A DNA stretch of 64,000 bases from Planctomycetes bacterium GWF2_41_51 (GTDB lineage: Bacteria; Planctomycetota; Phycisphaerae; Sedimentisphaerales; UBA12454): assembly GCA_001825665.1 (NCBI GenBank), contig MHXZ01000090.1:1-64000 (forward strand), given 5' to 3'. The notes under the pieces are model-generated. The model ran no database searches, was not told where the DNA came from, and saw only the letters and a list, made by a program, of their open reading frames with translations. The number at the start of each line of letters is the position of its first letter. Within the stretch, counting starts at the first letter, position 1. A program made the translations under genes and the position numbers. Shown piece after piece: positions 36,989-46,394 of the stretch.

Positions 36989-38232
36989 TTGATTGCATTC
37001 TCCTTTATGACTTCGCGAGCCGCTTCGATTACTTCAGGGCTTTTTCTTATTAGTTCCCAATTAAATACGCAAAGATATTTGCAATTACGATAACTAAGTG
37101 TTTTCTCAAATGCAGTTTTCCAAAGTGCCTTTTCGTGTGGGGCAAGAAGCAGCCACTCGGTAGCAGCCCACTGATTAGCATCACTTATATCCAAGCACCT
37201 GTTTATGCCGATATTTGATTCCGGCATATCAGGTCGATCATAGGTGCTCCAGCCAGGACAGGAATATTTATTAAGTGCGACATCGTAAAGTTTTTCACCT
37301 TTAGGATTTCCGACTCCGTGTGAAAATATCTTTTCACGAGGGAATCCGAAATCATAAGCACGTTTACATAAATCTTCGACATGCATTTGTGAAACCTTTA
37401 CAATATCTGATTCATTTATATCTCCGCTTGTCCTGATTCCGGCAGTTTTCACCGAAGCATAACCTATTTGCACATAACCGCGGCTTAAGACATCATCATG
37501 TATGTACGGCTTATGAACGTCATCTATTTCAGGCACATCGATCAAATCGTTACCATTAGGATAATAATATGCGTTCATTCCTATCGAACTTTCCCATCCG
37601 AGATTAAGACCAATGAACAAATATTTTTTATCGTCAGGCAACGCTTTATACCAATCTAAAACAATTGGCATCAATTGATCCATCGCTTCATGACAGGCAT
37701 TTCGGTATGCAGGACTCATCAAATTAGGCGGGGGCAAAACTCTCAACTGTCTGCCCCAATTTCGCCAGGCAATCTTTATTGCATATTCCGGTTCCCACCA
37801 GCGCCATTCGACATTGTTTCGGTTATTCGGGTCGTAGCCGGGCAATTCGGGATCCCACCAGTTCCATAAGTCCGGACGATTCTGCCACCATTGCTCACCA
37901 TCTAATTTTACAAGGACAGGTGTATTTGTTTTTAGTGACAACGACAAAAATCTTTTAAGGTCAACCTGAACAGTATCTATATCTGTTTTCAAATAAGAAA
38001 AAATAAAACCAATGCCCGGCTTTACTTTCGAGTTGGGTAAATCCGCAAAATGCCTTGTAATCTCATTAAAACCTGCCACATTAATTGTTTCAGGATGGTG
38101 CTGATTAAACACATCTTCAGGCGTTCTCATAAAAGCCAAATATTTAATATCATCTTGAGAATTAGAATCCTGTGCGCACAAAACTGAACATAACGCTCCA
38201 AAGATGGCGAATGAGAACATGATTTTTTTCAT
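36985..38232 (-). CDS. Putative secreted glycosidase, WNWWDP family, copy D
   Basis: The 415-residue paralogue has a signal peptide ending near LCAQD and the blocks KLDGEQWW, DLWNWWDPELPGYDPNN, NVEWRWWEPEYAIKIAWRNWG, LNLGWESSIG (Glu214) and QWAATEWLL (Glu359). It is the most divergent of the four short copies: HGVGNPKGE replaces HGWGNESGE, and the SCPGWSTYDRPDMP loop is shorter, so it may have different substrate contacts. It is first of the four in transcription order, 40 bp after a sulfatase gene, with a conventional ATG. Confidence 0.8.
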   Translation of the reverse strand: MKKIMFSFAIFGALCSVLCAQDSNSQDDIKYLAFMRTPEDVFNQHHPETINVAGFNEITRHFADLPNSKVKPGIGFIFSYLKTDIDTVQVDLKRFLSLSLKTNTPVLVKLDGEQWWQNRPDLWNWWDPELPGYDPNNRNNVEWRWWEPEYAIKIAWRNWGRQLRVLPPPNLMSPAYRNACHEAMDQLMPIVLDWYKALPDDKKYLFIGLNLGWESSIGMNAYYYPNGNDLIDVPEIDDVHKPYIHDDVLSRGYVQIGYASVKTAGIRTSGDINESDIVKVSQMHVEDLCKRAYDFGFPREKIFSHGVGNPKGEKLYDVALNKYSCPGWSTYDRPDMPESNIGINRCLDISDANQWAATEWLLLAPHEKALWKTAFEKTLSYRNCKYLCVFNWELIRKSPEVIEAAREVIKENAIK

Positions 38233-38272
38233 TATAACCCTTCCATTAATGAAATTTACATTGTAGCAAATC

Positions 38273-39751
38273 TTACCGTGATTTGCCTTTTACATAATAA
38301 TCTTTTAAAAGATCTTGCATCTTATTTACAATTTCAGGATGTTGAGAGCACAGGTCCTTTGATTCGTATGGATCATTTTCAAGATCGAACAATTGTCCGA
38401 TGGTTGGTTGTTCGGGTGTTAGATAGCCTTCTTTGACACGTTCCCCTTTACCTTGGCCGTGGATATATTTCCATTTTCCTTTGATGATTGCATAAAGTCC
38501 GCCTCGACTGTTCAAGACAAGCCCTCTTTCAGAATGAATATTTTGTGTGCCTCTGAAAGCATCATAAACATTATAGCTATCAGGCGCTGCGCCATCAGGA
38601 ATTTCTTTGCCGAGCATCGCGGCAAAAGTCGCAAGCATATCATTGAATCCAAAAAGCTGTTGATTTGTTTGTCCGGATTTTATAACTCCCGGCCAGCGAG
38701 CAATAAATGGAATGCGCAGTCCGCCCTCGTAAATATCACCTTTGTCACCGCGCCATTTCCCATTTGGATTATAATTATAATTTTTGAAAGCATCACGGGC
38801 CGCATTTTCGCCGCCATTGTCACTTGTAAAGATTATCAAAGTTTCATTGTCGATTTTATTTTTCTCAAGAGATTTTATAATTTCTCCAACAGCCCAGTCA
38901 GTCTCCATAACAAAATCACCATAATCGCCAACTTTGCTTTTGCCTTTGAACTTTTTTGAAGGTGCATACGGGTCATGCGGAGCGCTTGGTGCAAAATAAA
39001 GAAAGAATCTTTCATCTTTATTTTTATTAATATACTCAACTGCTTTCTTTGTTAAATCTCCAAGCATTTCTTCCTTTTCATATCTTGCCGCTTTGGCACC
39101 GGTCTCTATACCATGCTTTGATTTGGCCAATACAAGGGGATCTTTAGGATCATATTTATAAATACTTTTATTTTCCATATACACGCTGGGCGGATAAAAA
39201 TGTCCTACAGGAAGGCCGAAGAAATAATCAAATCCAATATCGTTTGGCCCAGGCTCTATAGGCGGAACATAATGCGTCTGCGGATCAAATTTCCCGGAAG
39301 ATCTCGAGCGTAAGCCAAGATGCCATTTTCCTATACACGCTGTTTTATAACCTCCCTGCTTGAAAACCAAAGGCAAAGTAAAACTTCCAGGTTCGATGAG
39401 CAGCGGTTTATGGGCGACCACACCGGTTTTAAGCGGTGTTCGCCAACAGTATTTACCTGTGAGCAAAGCAAAACGAGCAGGAGTGCAAATTGATGTCGGG
39501 GTATGAGCGTTTGTGAAACGCATTCCCTGTCGTGCAAGTTTATCGATATTTGGCGTTTTGATTCTGTTCTCACCGTAGCATCCCACATCATTCCATCCAA
39601 GGTCGTCAGTAAATATCAATATTACATTCGGGTTTTTATTTCCACCTGAAATTTTCATTTTTGCGTTCGCTAAATGACCAAAAATACTTAGCGACGAAAG
39701 GCCAATAATTGAACTTTTGATAAAATCTCGCCTGTTCTGCAAATTTTTCAT
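38273..39751 (-). CDS. Sulfatase, Tat-exported
   Basis: A 492-residue sulfatase of the N-acetylgalactosamine-6-sulfatase-like type. NRRDFIKSSIIGLSS is the Tat motif, VILIFTDDLGWNDVGCYG the metal site, and CTPAR at 89-93 the formylglycine signature. GLRSRSSGKFDPQTHYVPPI with GFDYFFGLP is typical of that subgroup (tentative). The end is intact (DLLKDYYVKGKSR). It lies 12 bp after the LamG-sulfatase gene and 40 bp before copy D of the WNWWDP family, implying that desulfation by this enzyme and glycan cleavage by the array are co-expressed. Confidence 0.9.
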   Translation of the reverse strand: MKNLQNRRDFIKSSIIGLSSLSIFGHLANAKMKISGGNKNPNVILIFTDDLGWNDVGCYGENRIKTPNIDKLARQGMRFTNAHTPTSICTPARFALLTGKYCWRTPLKTGVVAHKPLLIEPGSFTLPLVFKQGGYKTACIGKWHLGLRSRSSGKFDPQTHYVPPIEPGPNDIGFDYFFGLPVGHFYPPSVYMENKSIYKYDPKDPLVLAKSKHGIETGAKAARYEKEEMLGDLTKKAVEYINKNKDERFFLYFAPSAPHDPYAPSKKFKGKSKVGDYGDFVMETDWAVGEIIKSLEKNKIDNETLIIFTSDNGGENAARDAFKNYNYNPNGKWRGDKGDIYEGGLRIPFIARWPGVIKSGQTNQQLFGFNDMLATFAAMLGKEIPDGAAPDSYNVYDAFRGTQNIHSERGLVLNSRGGLYAIIKGKWKYIHGQGKGERVKEGYLTPEQPTIGQLFDLENDPYESKDLCSQHPEIVNKMQDLLKDYYVKGKSR

Positions 39752-39763
39752 TTTTAAATCCTT

Positions 39764-41854
39764 TTATAATTTCAAAACTTGTTCAGACGTCAACATATTA
39801 TCATATATTCGCACATTCGATATATTGCCCGTAAATCCATTTAATTTCATTTCGGTAAGTACTTTGCTTTCTCCTGCGCCGCCGATATACATCTTTCCTG
39901 TCGGCTCCACCATCCAATATAAAGGTCCGACTGTGAGTTCTGAAATTTTATTACCATCTATAAATAAATGAGCCTTTCCATTGCAAACCGTTCCAGTAAC
40001 CCTGACCCACTTGCCGGTATATTGTTTGTCGGCATCGCAAATAAACAATGATTGGTTTGCTCTGAATGCAAATGCAGGCATACCGTTCTCTACAAAAACC
40101 GCAAAACCGCTTTTGGAGTCGCCCCATGACGCTACTACTCCATCCCCCTCAGCTTTGAAAGTAACGTCAAAAGCAAATGGCCCGGTTTCAAATTTAGTAT
40201 CTTTAAACTCCGTCGAAGCGGTATATTTACCACGGCAATGAAGAACTTTACCTTTCTCAGAATCAGTAATGACAGCCTCGTCAGAAAATAGTGATGCATG
40301 ATTATTATGACCCGAAGAATCCTCGATAACACTATTTTTGATTGTTTCAAAATTATACTGTGCTACCAGACCTGTACCTGCCCGCTTTGGCATACGAATT
40401 ACAGGCGCCGGCTTCCACTGTGATTTGTTGTAGCCTGTTTCATCCTTAAGTTTTTCAATCAAAGCCATTAATTCTTTTTTCTTGTTTTCAAATGCAGGTT
40501 CAAGAATAAGATTCTTTTTTTCAAATGGATCATTTACCAAATCATACAATTCATCAATATCATTGATGTCCGGGTAATGAATAAGTTTCCATTCTTTCGT
40601 CCGCACGCCAACCATAGTTGGAATCACGGGAGTCAAATCTACAAAGTATTCATATAGAAATGCTTTTCGCCAATTCTGAGTTCTGCCTTTAAATAGCGGC
40701 GTCCACGAACTTCCTTGCATATACGATGGCGATTTAATGCCCGCAAGATCAAGCAGTGTTGGAGCCAAATCTATGTTCAAAACCATTTCATCGGTGGAAG
40801 AACCTTTTTTTATCATCGCCGGATAACTCATTACGATTGGAATACGTAACGATTCTTCATACATAAGTCGCTTATCGAGACGACCGCTGTGCTCACCAAG
40901 AAAATATCCGTTATCCCCTGCAAAAATGATAACGGTGTTTTCCAAAAGCCCTTTACTTTCAAGAGCATCGTAGATTTTTCCTATACCTTCATCTACCGCG
41001 CTAATGCCTCGATAGTAATCTAAATAAGTCTTTTTTTGACCATCGAAAAGTTTGGATGCATTTTCACTTTCTTCGAGCTTAATATATTTACCCGGCGTCT
41101 TAGTCCTGAATATACCTTTCATACCACTATGCGCTATCCATTGCGGTTTAGTTTCCGTCTCTTCACGAAAGTTATCAGGCTCAGGAAGTTTCACATCTGA
41201 GTATAAATCAGCATGCCTCGATGCAGGTGTAAATGGCTGATGCACAGCCTTATGCGATAAGTACATTAAAAATGGCTTGTCAGAATCCTGCTCCTTAATA
41301 TAATCAACAGCCTTTTCACTTAGAATGTCAGTGATATAACCCTTGCTGGTGAACTCTCGTCCATTTTCGTTCAGCACGCAATCTTCGTATATTCCTTGCG
41401 CATCAAAACCGAGCCAATATTTAAAGCCGGGCCGAGGCTCATTGCCATAGGCAAGGTGCCATTTACCAAGAAATGCTGTATTGTAGCCGTGCTGTGCGAG
41501 TATTTGTGCAAAAGAGGGAGTTTTATTGAAATCGAAATCTCTGCTCTCATTCTGAATTACGCCATGAACGTGAGAGTATGCTCCGGTAAGAAAACACGCT
41601 CTGCTTGGCGAACAGATAGAATGAGTTACAAAGGCATTTTTAAAATGTACGCCTTCTTTTCGAATACGATCGATGTTAGGCGTTTTGAGCCATGGATACT
41701 TGCCCATAAACCCCATTGCATCCCAACGTTGATCATCGGTAAGAATAAATACAAAATTAGGTTTTTTATTTTTGCCAATGCCATTAGTAATTGATGCTGT
41801 ACTCAGAGCTACTGCACCAACTACACACTGCTTTAAAAAAGTCCTTCTTTCCAT
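39764..41854 (-). CDS. Sulfatase fused to a C-terminal LamG-like domain, Tat-exported
   Basis: At 696 residues this is longer than a usual sulfatase. Residues 1-475 form the enzyme: Tat signal MERRTFLKQCVVG, VFILTDDQRWDAMG, CSPSR at 81-85, GKWHLAYG and FAGDNGYFLGEHSGR. Residues about 490-696 form a LamG/concanavalin-like domain (GLVAQYNFE, DSSGHNNHASLF, GKWVRVTGTV, HLFIDGNKI, VRIYDNMLTSEQVL), probably a carbohydrate-binding module that holds the enzyme on the polymer. Fusion to a binding module suggests it acts early, on the intact polysaccharide, rather than on released oligosaccharides (inference). Confidence 0.9.
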   Translation of the reverse strand: MERRTFLKQCVVGAVALSTASITNGIGKNKKPNFVFILTDDQRWDAMGFMGKYPWLKTPNIDRIRKEGVHFKNAFVTHSICSPSRACFLTGAYSHVHGVIQNESRDFDFNKTPSFAQILAQHGYNTAFLGKWHLAYGNEPRPGFKYWLGFDAQGIYEDCVLNENGREFTSKGYITDILSEKAVDYIKEQDSDKPFLMYLSHKAVHQPFTPASRHADLYSDVKLPEPDNFREETETKPQWIAHSGMKGIFRTKTPGKYIKLEESENASKLFDGQKKTYLDYYRGISAVDEGIGKIYDALESKGLLENTVIIFAGDNGYFLGEHSGRLDKRLMYEESLRIPIVMSYPAMIKKGSSTDEMVLNIDLAPTLLDLAGIKSPSYMQGSSWTPLFKGRTQNWRKAFLYEYFVDLTPVIPTMVGVRTKEWKLIHYPDINDIDELYDLVNDPFEKKNLILEPAFENKKKELMALIEKLKDETGYNKSQWKPAPVIRMPKRAGTGLVAQYNFETIKNSVIEDSSGHNNHASLFSDEAVITDSEKGKVLHCRGKYTASTEFKDTKFETGPFAFDVTFKAEGDGVVASWGDSKSGFAVFVENGMPAFAFRANQSLFICDADKQYTGKWVRVTGTVCNGKAHLFIDGNKISELTVGPLYWMVEPTGKMYIGGAGESKVLTEMKLNGFTGNISNVRIYDNMLTSEQVLKL

Positions 41855-41868
41855 ACTCTTTCATTCCC

Positions 41869-44769
41869 TTATCGACTTAATAATATAGAATATATTTCAC
41901 CAGCTTTAACATTGATGTTAATGGTGCTGTCAGGATTGATTATGAAAGACTCCATAACATTTTCCTCAAGTCCGACTTTGCATGCATCACGAATAATTTT
42001 AGGAATTTTTACAGTTACAGCAATATCCTTGCCTGATGGGTTAAAACCTCTAAGAATATAACCGCTGCCATACTCTGCTTTCTTTAAAGCTGTAATGACA
42101 AAGTCAGGATTGTCAATTGCAAAAAACGAGTGTTTCTGCGGCAATACACCTTGATGTTTTGTACATTGAACAACTCTCATTGGAGCATTAAACGTTTCGG
42201 CAATACTCATTATTCCGCCTTCCTGCCAACTGCCGTTATGAGGAACTATCGCATATCTGAATACCTGCGTTCCCTGGCATTGAGCAAGCGGCTGAGGAAC
42301 ATAGGTTTCAGAATTATTTCCTGCTGTTCCAAAGCATCGAAGTAAAGTAAGTGCAATGGTACGTTTTTTATTATCGACAACTTCGTATTCCGGCAACCCC
42401 GTTTGCAGCAAAGCCATACCGTTAGTTCCATCATTTACATCGACAAATGAATGCGCTGGAAGAGTTCTTGCCGCTGACTCATACCATCCGCTTGAATCGG
42501 GTATCGCGATTTCCCTTTTGACAACATCAAAAGGAGAATCAGCATAGCAATATCGAGCCTTTGATAAATTCGTATCAAAACAAACTCTCAAACGGTGATC
42601 TTTTATATTGTTTTGAATTGTCGTTTCGAATTCGAGAACTTTGCTGTGCTTCCGTAAAGTTACATCCGTAGTAATACGAAGTATTTCTTTTCTTTCCGAC
42701 CGCTTTACAGGTTCCTGGCCAATCCACTCATTTCCATGAGGTACATAAACCTTCACTCCTGCATCAATGCCTTGGGGCAATTCCCAACTTCTTTCGATTC
42801 TGTAAGTCGCATAAAGTTTTCCAGAAAAGAGAAGAGCACATTGTGCGTTCTGCTCCAGCGTTGTGTACGTATTGTTAATATAAGGCTGTTGGTAAATAAG
42901 AGGTCCGCCCATTTCTCCTGAATCTTCAAAGTAATGCAGCTTATCGTATTTACTGCCCGTATGTTTATCAAGCAGTTCCAGCGTACCATCCCCGCGAATC
43001 TCCGCACGTATAAAATCATTTTCCAGAACGTTCGTTTCGGGGCAAAGTGTATTGACGGGACGATCTACGGTTTGCTTTGGAACAACTTTAAAGCAGGCAT
43101 ATCCCATTGAAGGTATATTTATTGCACTAAACGCTATTTTGACTCGAGCAACATCAAAACTGATATGTGAACCATATTTGAGATATGCAAACCTGGTATC
43201 GTCTTCTAATGTAAGCAATTGTGATTCCACCCGATTTCCCGCAGAGTCATACACCCATACAGTCAAGGGCCTTTTATATTTGCTTCTAGGAACAAATCTT
43301 TGTCCCCATTCATGAGGAATATCCACTTCGGCAACGATTTCTTCGGTCCTCGAAACAGCCGATGAATTAAATATGGTTACTCCAATTTCTTGTTCGCCCA
43401 GATGTGAATAATCAATTTCTGTTACGACTTTAACAAGAGAATCTCTGGTGATAACTTCTGCAAGGTCTTTAACATTTCGGTATCTTTCTTCCATAGTTGT
43501 GGTAACTCTGTCCACGTGACAGCCGCCGATACCGTCATGCTGCTGATTTTGCAAAAGTTCACGCCATGCCAATTCAAATACTTTACAAGGATATTCTTTG
43601 CCAAGCAGATTCGCCCACACTGCCGCAGGTTCCGCCCAGTTTTCAAGCCTATTTTCGCAATCGGTATTCTGCTGCTTCAGCGGCATCCTCGCTGAAAATA
43701 CTCCGATATAAAGTGGAGCGAATGGATCGCTGCTTCGTTCGACATTGAGCATTTCGCCTTGAAACACATCGAGTTTGTTATATAGACCTTTATCATTTAG
43801 CCCGCGTTTAACTTCTTTTATATATGTGCCAAGATCGCTTATTTCAATTTTTCCAAAATCAATATCACGATTAAGTTTTTCGACAAGGTCAGGAACAGCC
43901 GGGTCAGGGTTCTCCTGATCGAACCCCTGCAGGAATAACAGATTTTCGGTGGACGACTTATCTTTTACAGTATCAAGAAGTATGTCAAGCCCTGCTTTTG
44001 CATCTTCCAGACTTTTAAATTGCGGTTGATTTATAACCCAATGGTTAAAATCGCTGCTGTACGAATCGCAAAGATTAAAAAGAAAACCATTATTATTTAC
44101 TATTTTTTCCCTGTTGAGTCCGCCCTGATCATTATAAGGCCGATATACGTAAACCCAGAAATTCAGCCTGTGATATGAGCCGAATGTAATACCAAGAGCC
44201 TCGCTACCATCGGGAGCTTTCCACTTGAATTCCAGTTTATCTATATTTGACTGATCAATCCCGCGATAAAACATTATTGTATCCATACCGAACTGACGGT
44301 ATATCTGCGGAAGCTGCGAAACCTGTCCCCATGAAAATATGTTGTAACCGGTTTTCATCACCTTGCCAAGGTTACCTGCTATCTTATGCCCCAAAAGCAG
44401 ATTGCGAACCAATGCCTCGCCGCTGACCAAAAACTCTGCCGGCAATGTATACCACGGTCCTGTCAATAGTCTGCCTTCTTTTACAAGCTTTTTCACTCGT
44501 TCCGTATTCTCGGGACGAACAACAAGATAATCATCCAGAAACGATGCTTGCGAATCGGTATGGAAGTATGCGAAACGCGGATCACTTTCCATTGTATTGA
44601 TAAGGATATCGACCGCTTCAACCAATCTCGTGCGCGTCTCAACAAAAGACCAGCGATACTCTCGATCCCAATGTGTATTTATAGCCAAATACATTTTATA
44701 CTGCTTTGCGGTCGATTTCTTCTCATCAACGTCTTTGATAACTTGTTTTTGCAAATCTTTATTGTTCAT
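41869..44769 (-). CDS. GH38-like protein lacking the canonical nucleophile
   Basis: This 966-residue protein has GH38 architecture: N-terminal INTHWDREYRWSF (His33, Asp35 as metal ligands), a helical bundle and C-terminal beta sandwiches (ENDFIRAEIRGDGTLELLDK). But where GH38 enzymes have D-x-F-G-H, it reads NIFSWGQVSQLPQI: Phe145 replaces the nucleophile Asp and Gln149 replaces His. The underlying codons (TTT, CAG) are unambiguous. QQHDGIGGCHVDRV supplies the second metal His/Asp pair. No signal peptide, so it is cytoplasmic. It may use another residue, act on an unusual mannoside or be non-hydrolytic. It is 14 bp before the LamG-sulfatase and much longer than the GH38 at 10127. Confidence 0.75.
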   Translation of the reverse strand: MNNKDLQKQVIKDVDEKKSTAKQYKMYLAINTHWDREYRWSFVETRTRLVEAVDILINTMESDPRFAYFHTDSQASFLDDYLVVRPENTERVKKLVKEGRLLTGPWYTLPAEFLVSGEALVRNLLLGHKIAGNLGKVMKTGYNIFSWGQVSQLPQIYRQFGMDTIMFYRGIDQSNIDKLEFKWKAPDGSEALGITFGSYHRLNFWVYVYRPYNDQGGLNREKIVNNNGFLFNLCDSYSSDFNHWVINQPQFKSLEDAKAGLDILLDTVKDKSSTENLLFLQGFDQENPDPAVPDLVEKLNRDIDFGKIEISDLGTYIKEVKRGLNDKGLYNKLDVFQGEMLNVERSSDPFAPLYIGVFSARMPLKQQNTDCENRLENWAEPAAVWANLLGKEYPCKVFELAWRELLQNQQHDGIGGCHVDRVTTTMEERYRNVKDLAEVITRDSLVKVVTEIDYSHLGEQEIGVTIFNSSAVSRTEEIVAEVDIPHEWGQRFVPRSKYKRPLTVWVYDSAGNRVESQLLTLEDDTRFAYLKYGSHISFDVARVKIAFSAINIPSMGYACFKVVPKQTVDRPVNTLCPETNVLENDFIRAEIRGDGTLELLDKHTGSKYDKLHYFEDSGEMGGPLIYQQPYINNTYTTLEQNAQCALLFSGKLYATYRIERSWELPQGIDAGVKVYVPHGNEWIGQEPVKRSERKEILRITTDVTLRKHSKVLEFETTIQNNIKDHRLRVCFDTNLSKARYCYADSPFDVVKREIAIPDSSGWYESAARTLPAHSFVDVNDGTNGMALLQTGLPEYEVVDNKKRTIALTLLRCFGTAGNNSETYVPQPLAQCQGTQVFRYAIVPHNGSWQEGGIMSIAETFNAPMRVVQCTKHQGVLPQKHSFFAIDNPDFVITALKKAEYGSGYILRGFNPSGKDIAVTVKIPKIIRDACKVGLEENVMESFIINPDSTININVKAGEIYSILLSR

Positions 44770-44856
44770 TTTTATCAGCCATTCATATCTTAAAAAACTA
44801 ATTATAACTTTGTCTAAAATAACTATTTAAGTATTCTACGTTTTCATCTGAATTCT

Positions 44857-46347
44857 CTATAAGTTCTTATTTTTTTTGATTTTGCCGGACTTTGGCCACG
44901 GATACGCATTCTTACCTGCGCGTGGTGGTATTTTATCTTTACTCGGAAGTGATTTGTGCCATGTTAATAAAGAAAGCGACATCTCCGCAACCACCTTTTT
45001 GTTGGCTTCGGCGACATTGTCCACCTCGCTGACATCTTTTATAATATCGTATAACTCAACCCTGCTTCGATCAGGATTCATTAAAAGTTTCCACTTGCCC
45101 TCTCTCATCGCCAACATCGGGCTGCAGTCAAGAATGCCTGCTCCAGTGGGATTATACCGAAATTCCCACATCAAAGGCCTTGTTCGTTTTTTAGGTTTTC
45201 CCAATAATGCCGAAGACATGTCTTCGCCGTCCAATTTGGTCTTCTTGGGTATGCCGATCTCCGCAATACTACAAACGCTTGGAAGGAAATCAACGCTGCT
45301 GATGATGGTGGTATCATCCACTATACCAGCGGGAATTTTTTCAGGCCACCTGATGATAAACGGGACACGCGTCCCCCCTTCATACAAAGACCCTTTACAG
45401 CCCCGGAATGGACCGGCACTTCCGGCAGCGCTATGCGCACATGTTGGCGACATTTTGCACTGGCCATTATCGCTGGAGAAAACGATAATGGTGTTTTCGG
45501 ATAGCCCCAAATGATTTAATTTATCAATGAGTCTGCCAACCTGTGTATCGACGTTGGTCACAGCGGCGGAGTATATCTGTATTGCCCCTTTATGGTCCCG
45601 GTGCATCGGCACTCGATTTTTATCGGCATGACTCGGAAGAGGTTTCCAGCGGTCTTTATACGGTTCCATCTGCTCATCCGACGGGTCTAAGGTGCAATGC
45701 ACATCGTACAACCAGACATTTAAATAAAAGGGCTCCTTCGGATGTTTTTCGATAAACGTGATGGCCGCATCAATATTGTTTTGGGCCCATTCGGAACGGT
45801 ACGCGCCCGGTCTTCTATAATCCGGCCAGGGGTCTGTCGCCAATGTGGCGTATTCATCGATCCCGTATTCTTTGGGCGTAGGCGTCCCCGGGTTATAGGG
45901 AACCCCCAGATGCCATTTACCAAAATGTCCCACGCTATACCCATCGCTCTGAAGTAATTTCAGCAATGATAACTGCGGATCAAGGTAGTCGGGCATACCG
46001 TATTGAGCGTTCCACTTCTGATGGTCCATAGCACAATGAATGCCAAGAGTCGATGGAAACCGCCCCGTTATTAACGACGCTCGCGTGGGTGAACAGACCG
46101 GAGAGCTGGTATAGTAATGGGTAAAAAGAAGTCCCTGCTTTGCCAAGCGGTCTATATTGGGAGTTTTGATATTTCTATTGCCATAGCAGCCTAAATCGCC
46201 CCAGCCTAAATCATCCACCAGGATGAATACAACATTGGGGGGCTGTTTGGCCCGATTTTTAGCTAACGCGGAAGCAACCGCACCCATGCAGAGCTGCGCA
46301 CCAAGTGTATATGTGCCTATCTGTTTTAGAAAATGGCGTCTGTCCAT
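44857..46347 (-). CDS. Sulfatase, Tat-exported
   Basis: From the ATG at 46347 (AAGGA about 9 nt upstream) the product is 496 residues; an in-frame upstream start would add a non-conserved 25. MDRRHFLKQIG is a Tat motif, VFILVDDLGWGDLGCYG the metal site, CSPTR at 85-89 the formylglycine signature; GKWHLGVPYNPG and VFSSDNGQCKMSP follow. It is related to arylsulfatase A / GalNAc-6-sulfatase types. The basic C-terminus (KSGKIKKNKNL) is unusual. It follows the large WNWWDP fusion gene by 47 bp and precedes the GH38-like gene by 87 bp. More GC-rich patches in this gene (45.2-45.9 kb) than in its neighbours hint at separate acquisition. Confidence 0.9.
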   Translation of the reverse strand: MDRRHFLKQIGTYTLGAQLCMGAVASALAKNRAKQPPNVVFILVDDLGWGDLGCYGNRNIKTPNIDRLAKQGLLFTHYYTSSPVCSPTRASLITGRFPSTLGIHCAMDHQKWNAQYGMPDYLDPQLSLLKLLQSDGYSVGHFGKWHLGVPYNPGTPTPKEYGIDEYATLATDPWPDYRRPGAYRSEWAQNNIDAAITFIEKHPKEPFYLNVWLYDVHCTLDPSDEQMEPYKDRWKPLPSHADKNRVPMHRDHKGAIQIYSAAVTNVDTQVGRLIDKLNHLGLSENTIIVFSSDNGQCKMSPTCAHSAAGSAGPFRGCKGSLYEGGTRVPFIIRWPEKIPAGIVDDTTIISSVDFLPSVCSIAEIGIPKKTKLDGEDMSSALLGKPKKRTRPLMWEFRYNPTGAGILDCSPMLAMREGKWKLLMNPDRSRVELYDIIKDVSEVDNVAEANKKVVAEMSLSLLTWHKSLPSKDKIPPRAGKNAYPWPKSGKIKKNKNL

Positions 46348-46394
46348 GATTAATTTTTCCTTTTCAACGAAAAAACTAACTAAAAAACTATATA

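Noticed and set aside
31299-38232. Assigning the WNWWDP proteins to GH168 or another named fucanase family
   Set aside because: The size is similar, but the catalytic residue spacing I recall for GH168 does not agree, and I cannot run an HMM search.
38453-38959. A 168-codon plus-strand open frame
   Set aside because: Antisense to the sulfatase at 38273-39751; composition is that of a reverse-frame shadow.
44876-45514. A 212-codon plus-strand open frame
   Set aside because: It lies antisense to a clear sulfatase whose motifs cover the same bases; no signal, domain or ribosome binding site supports it.
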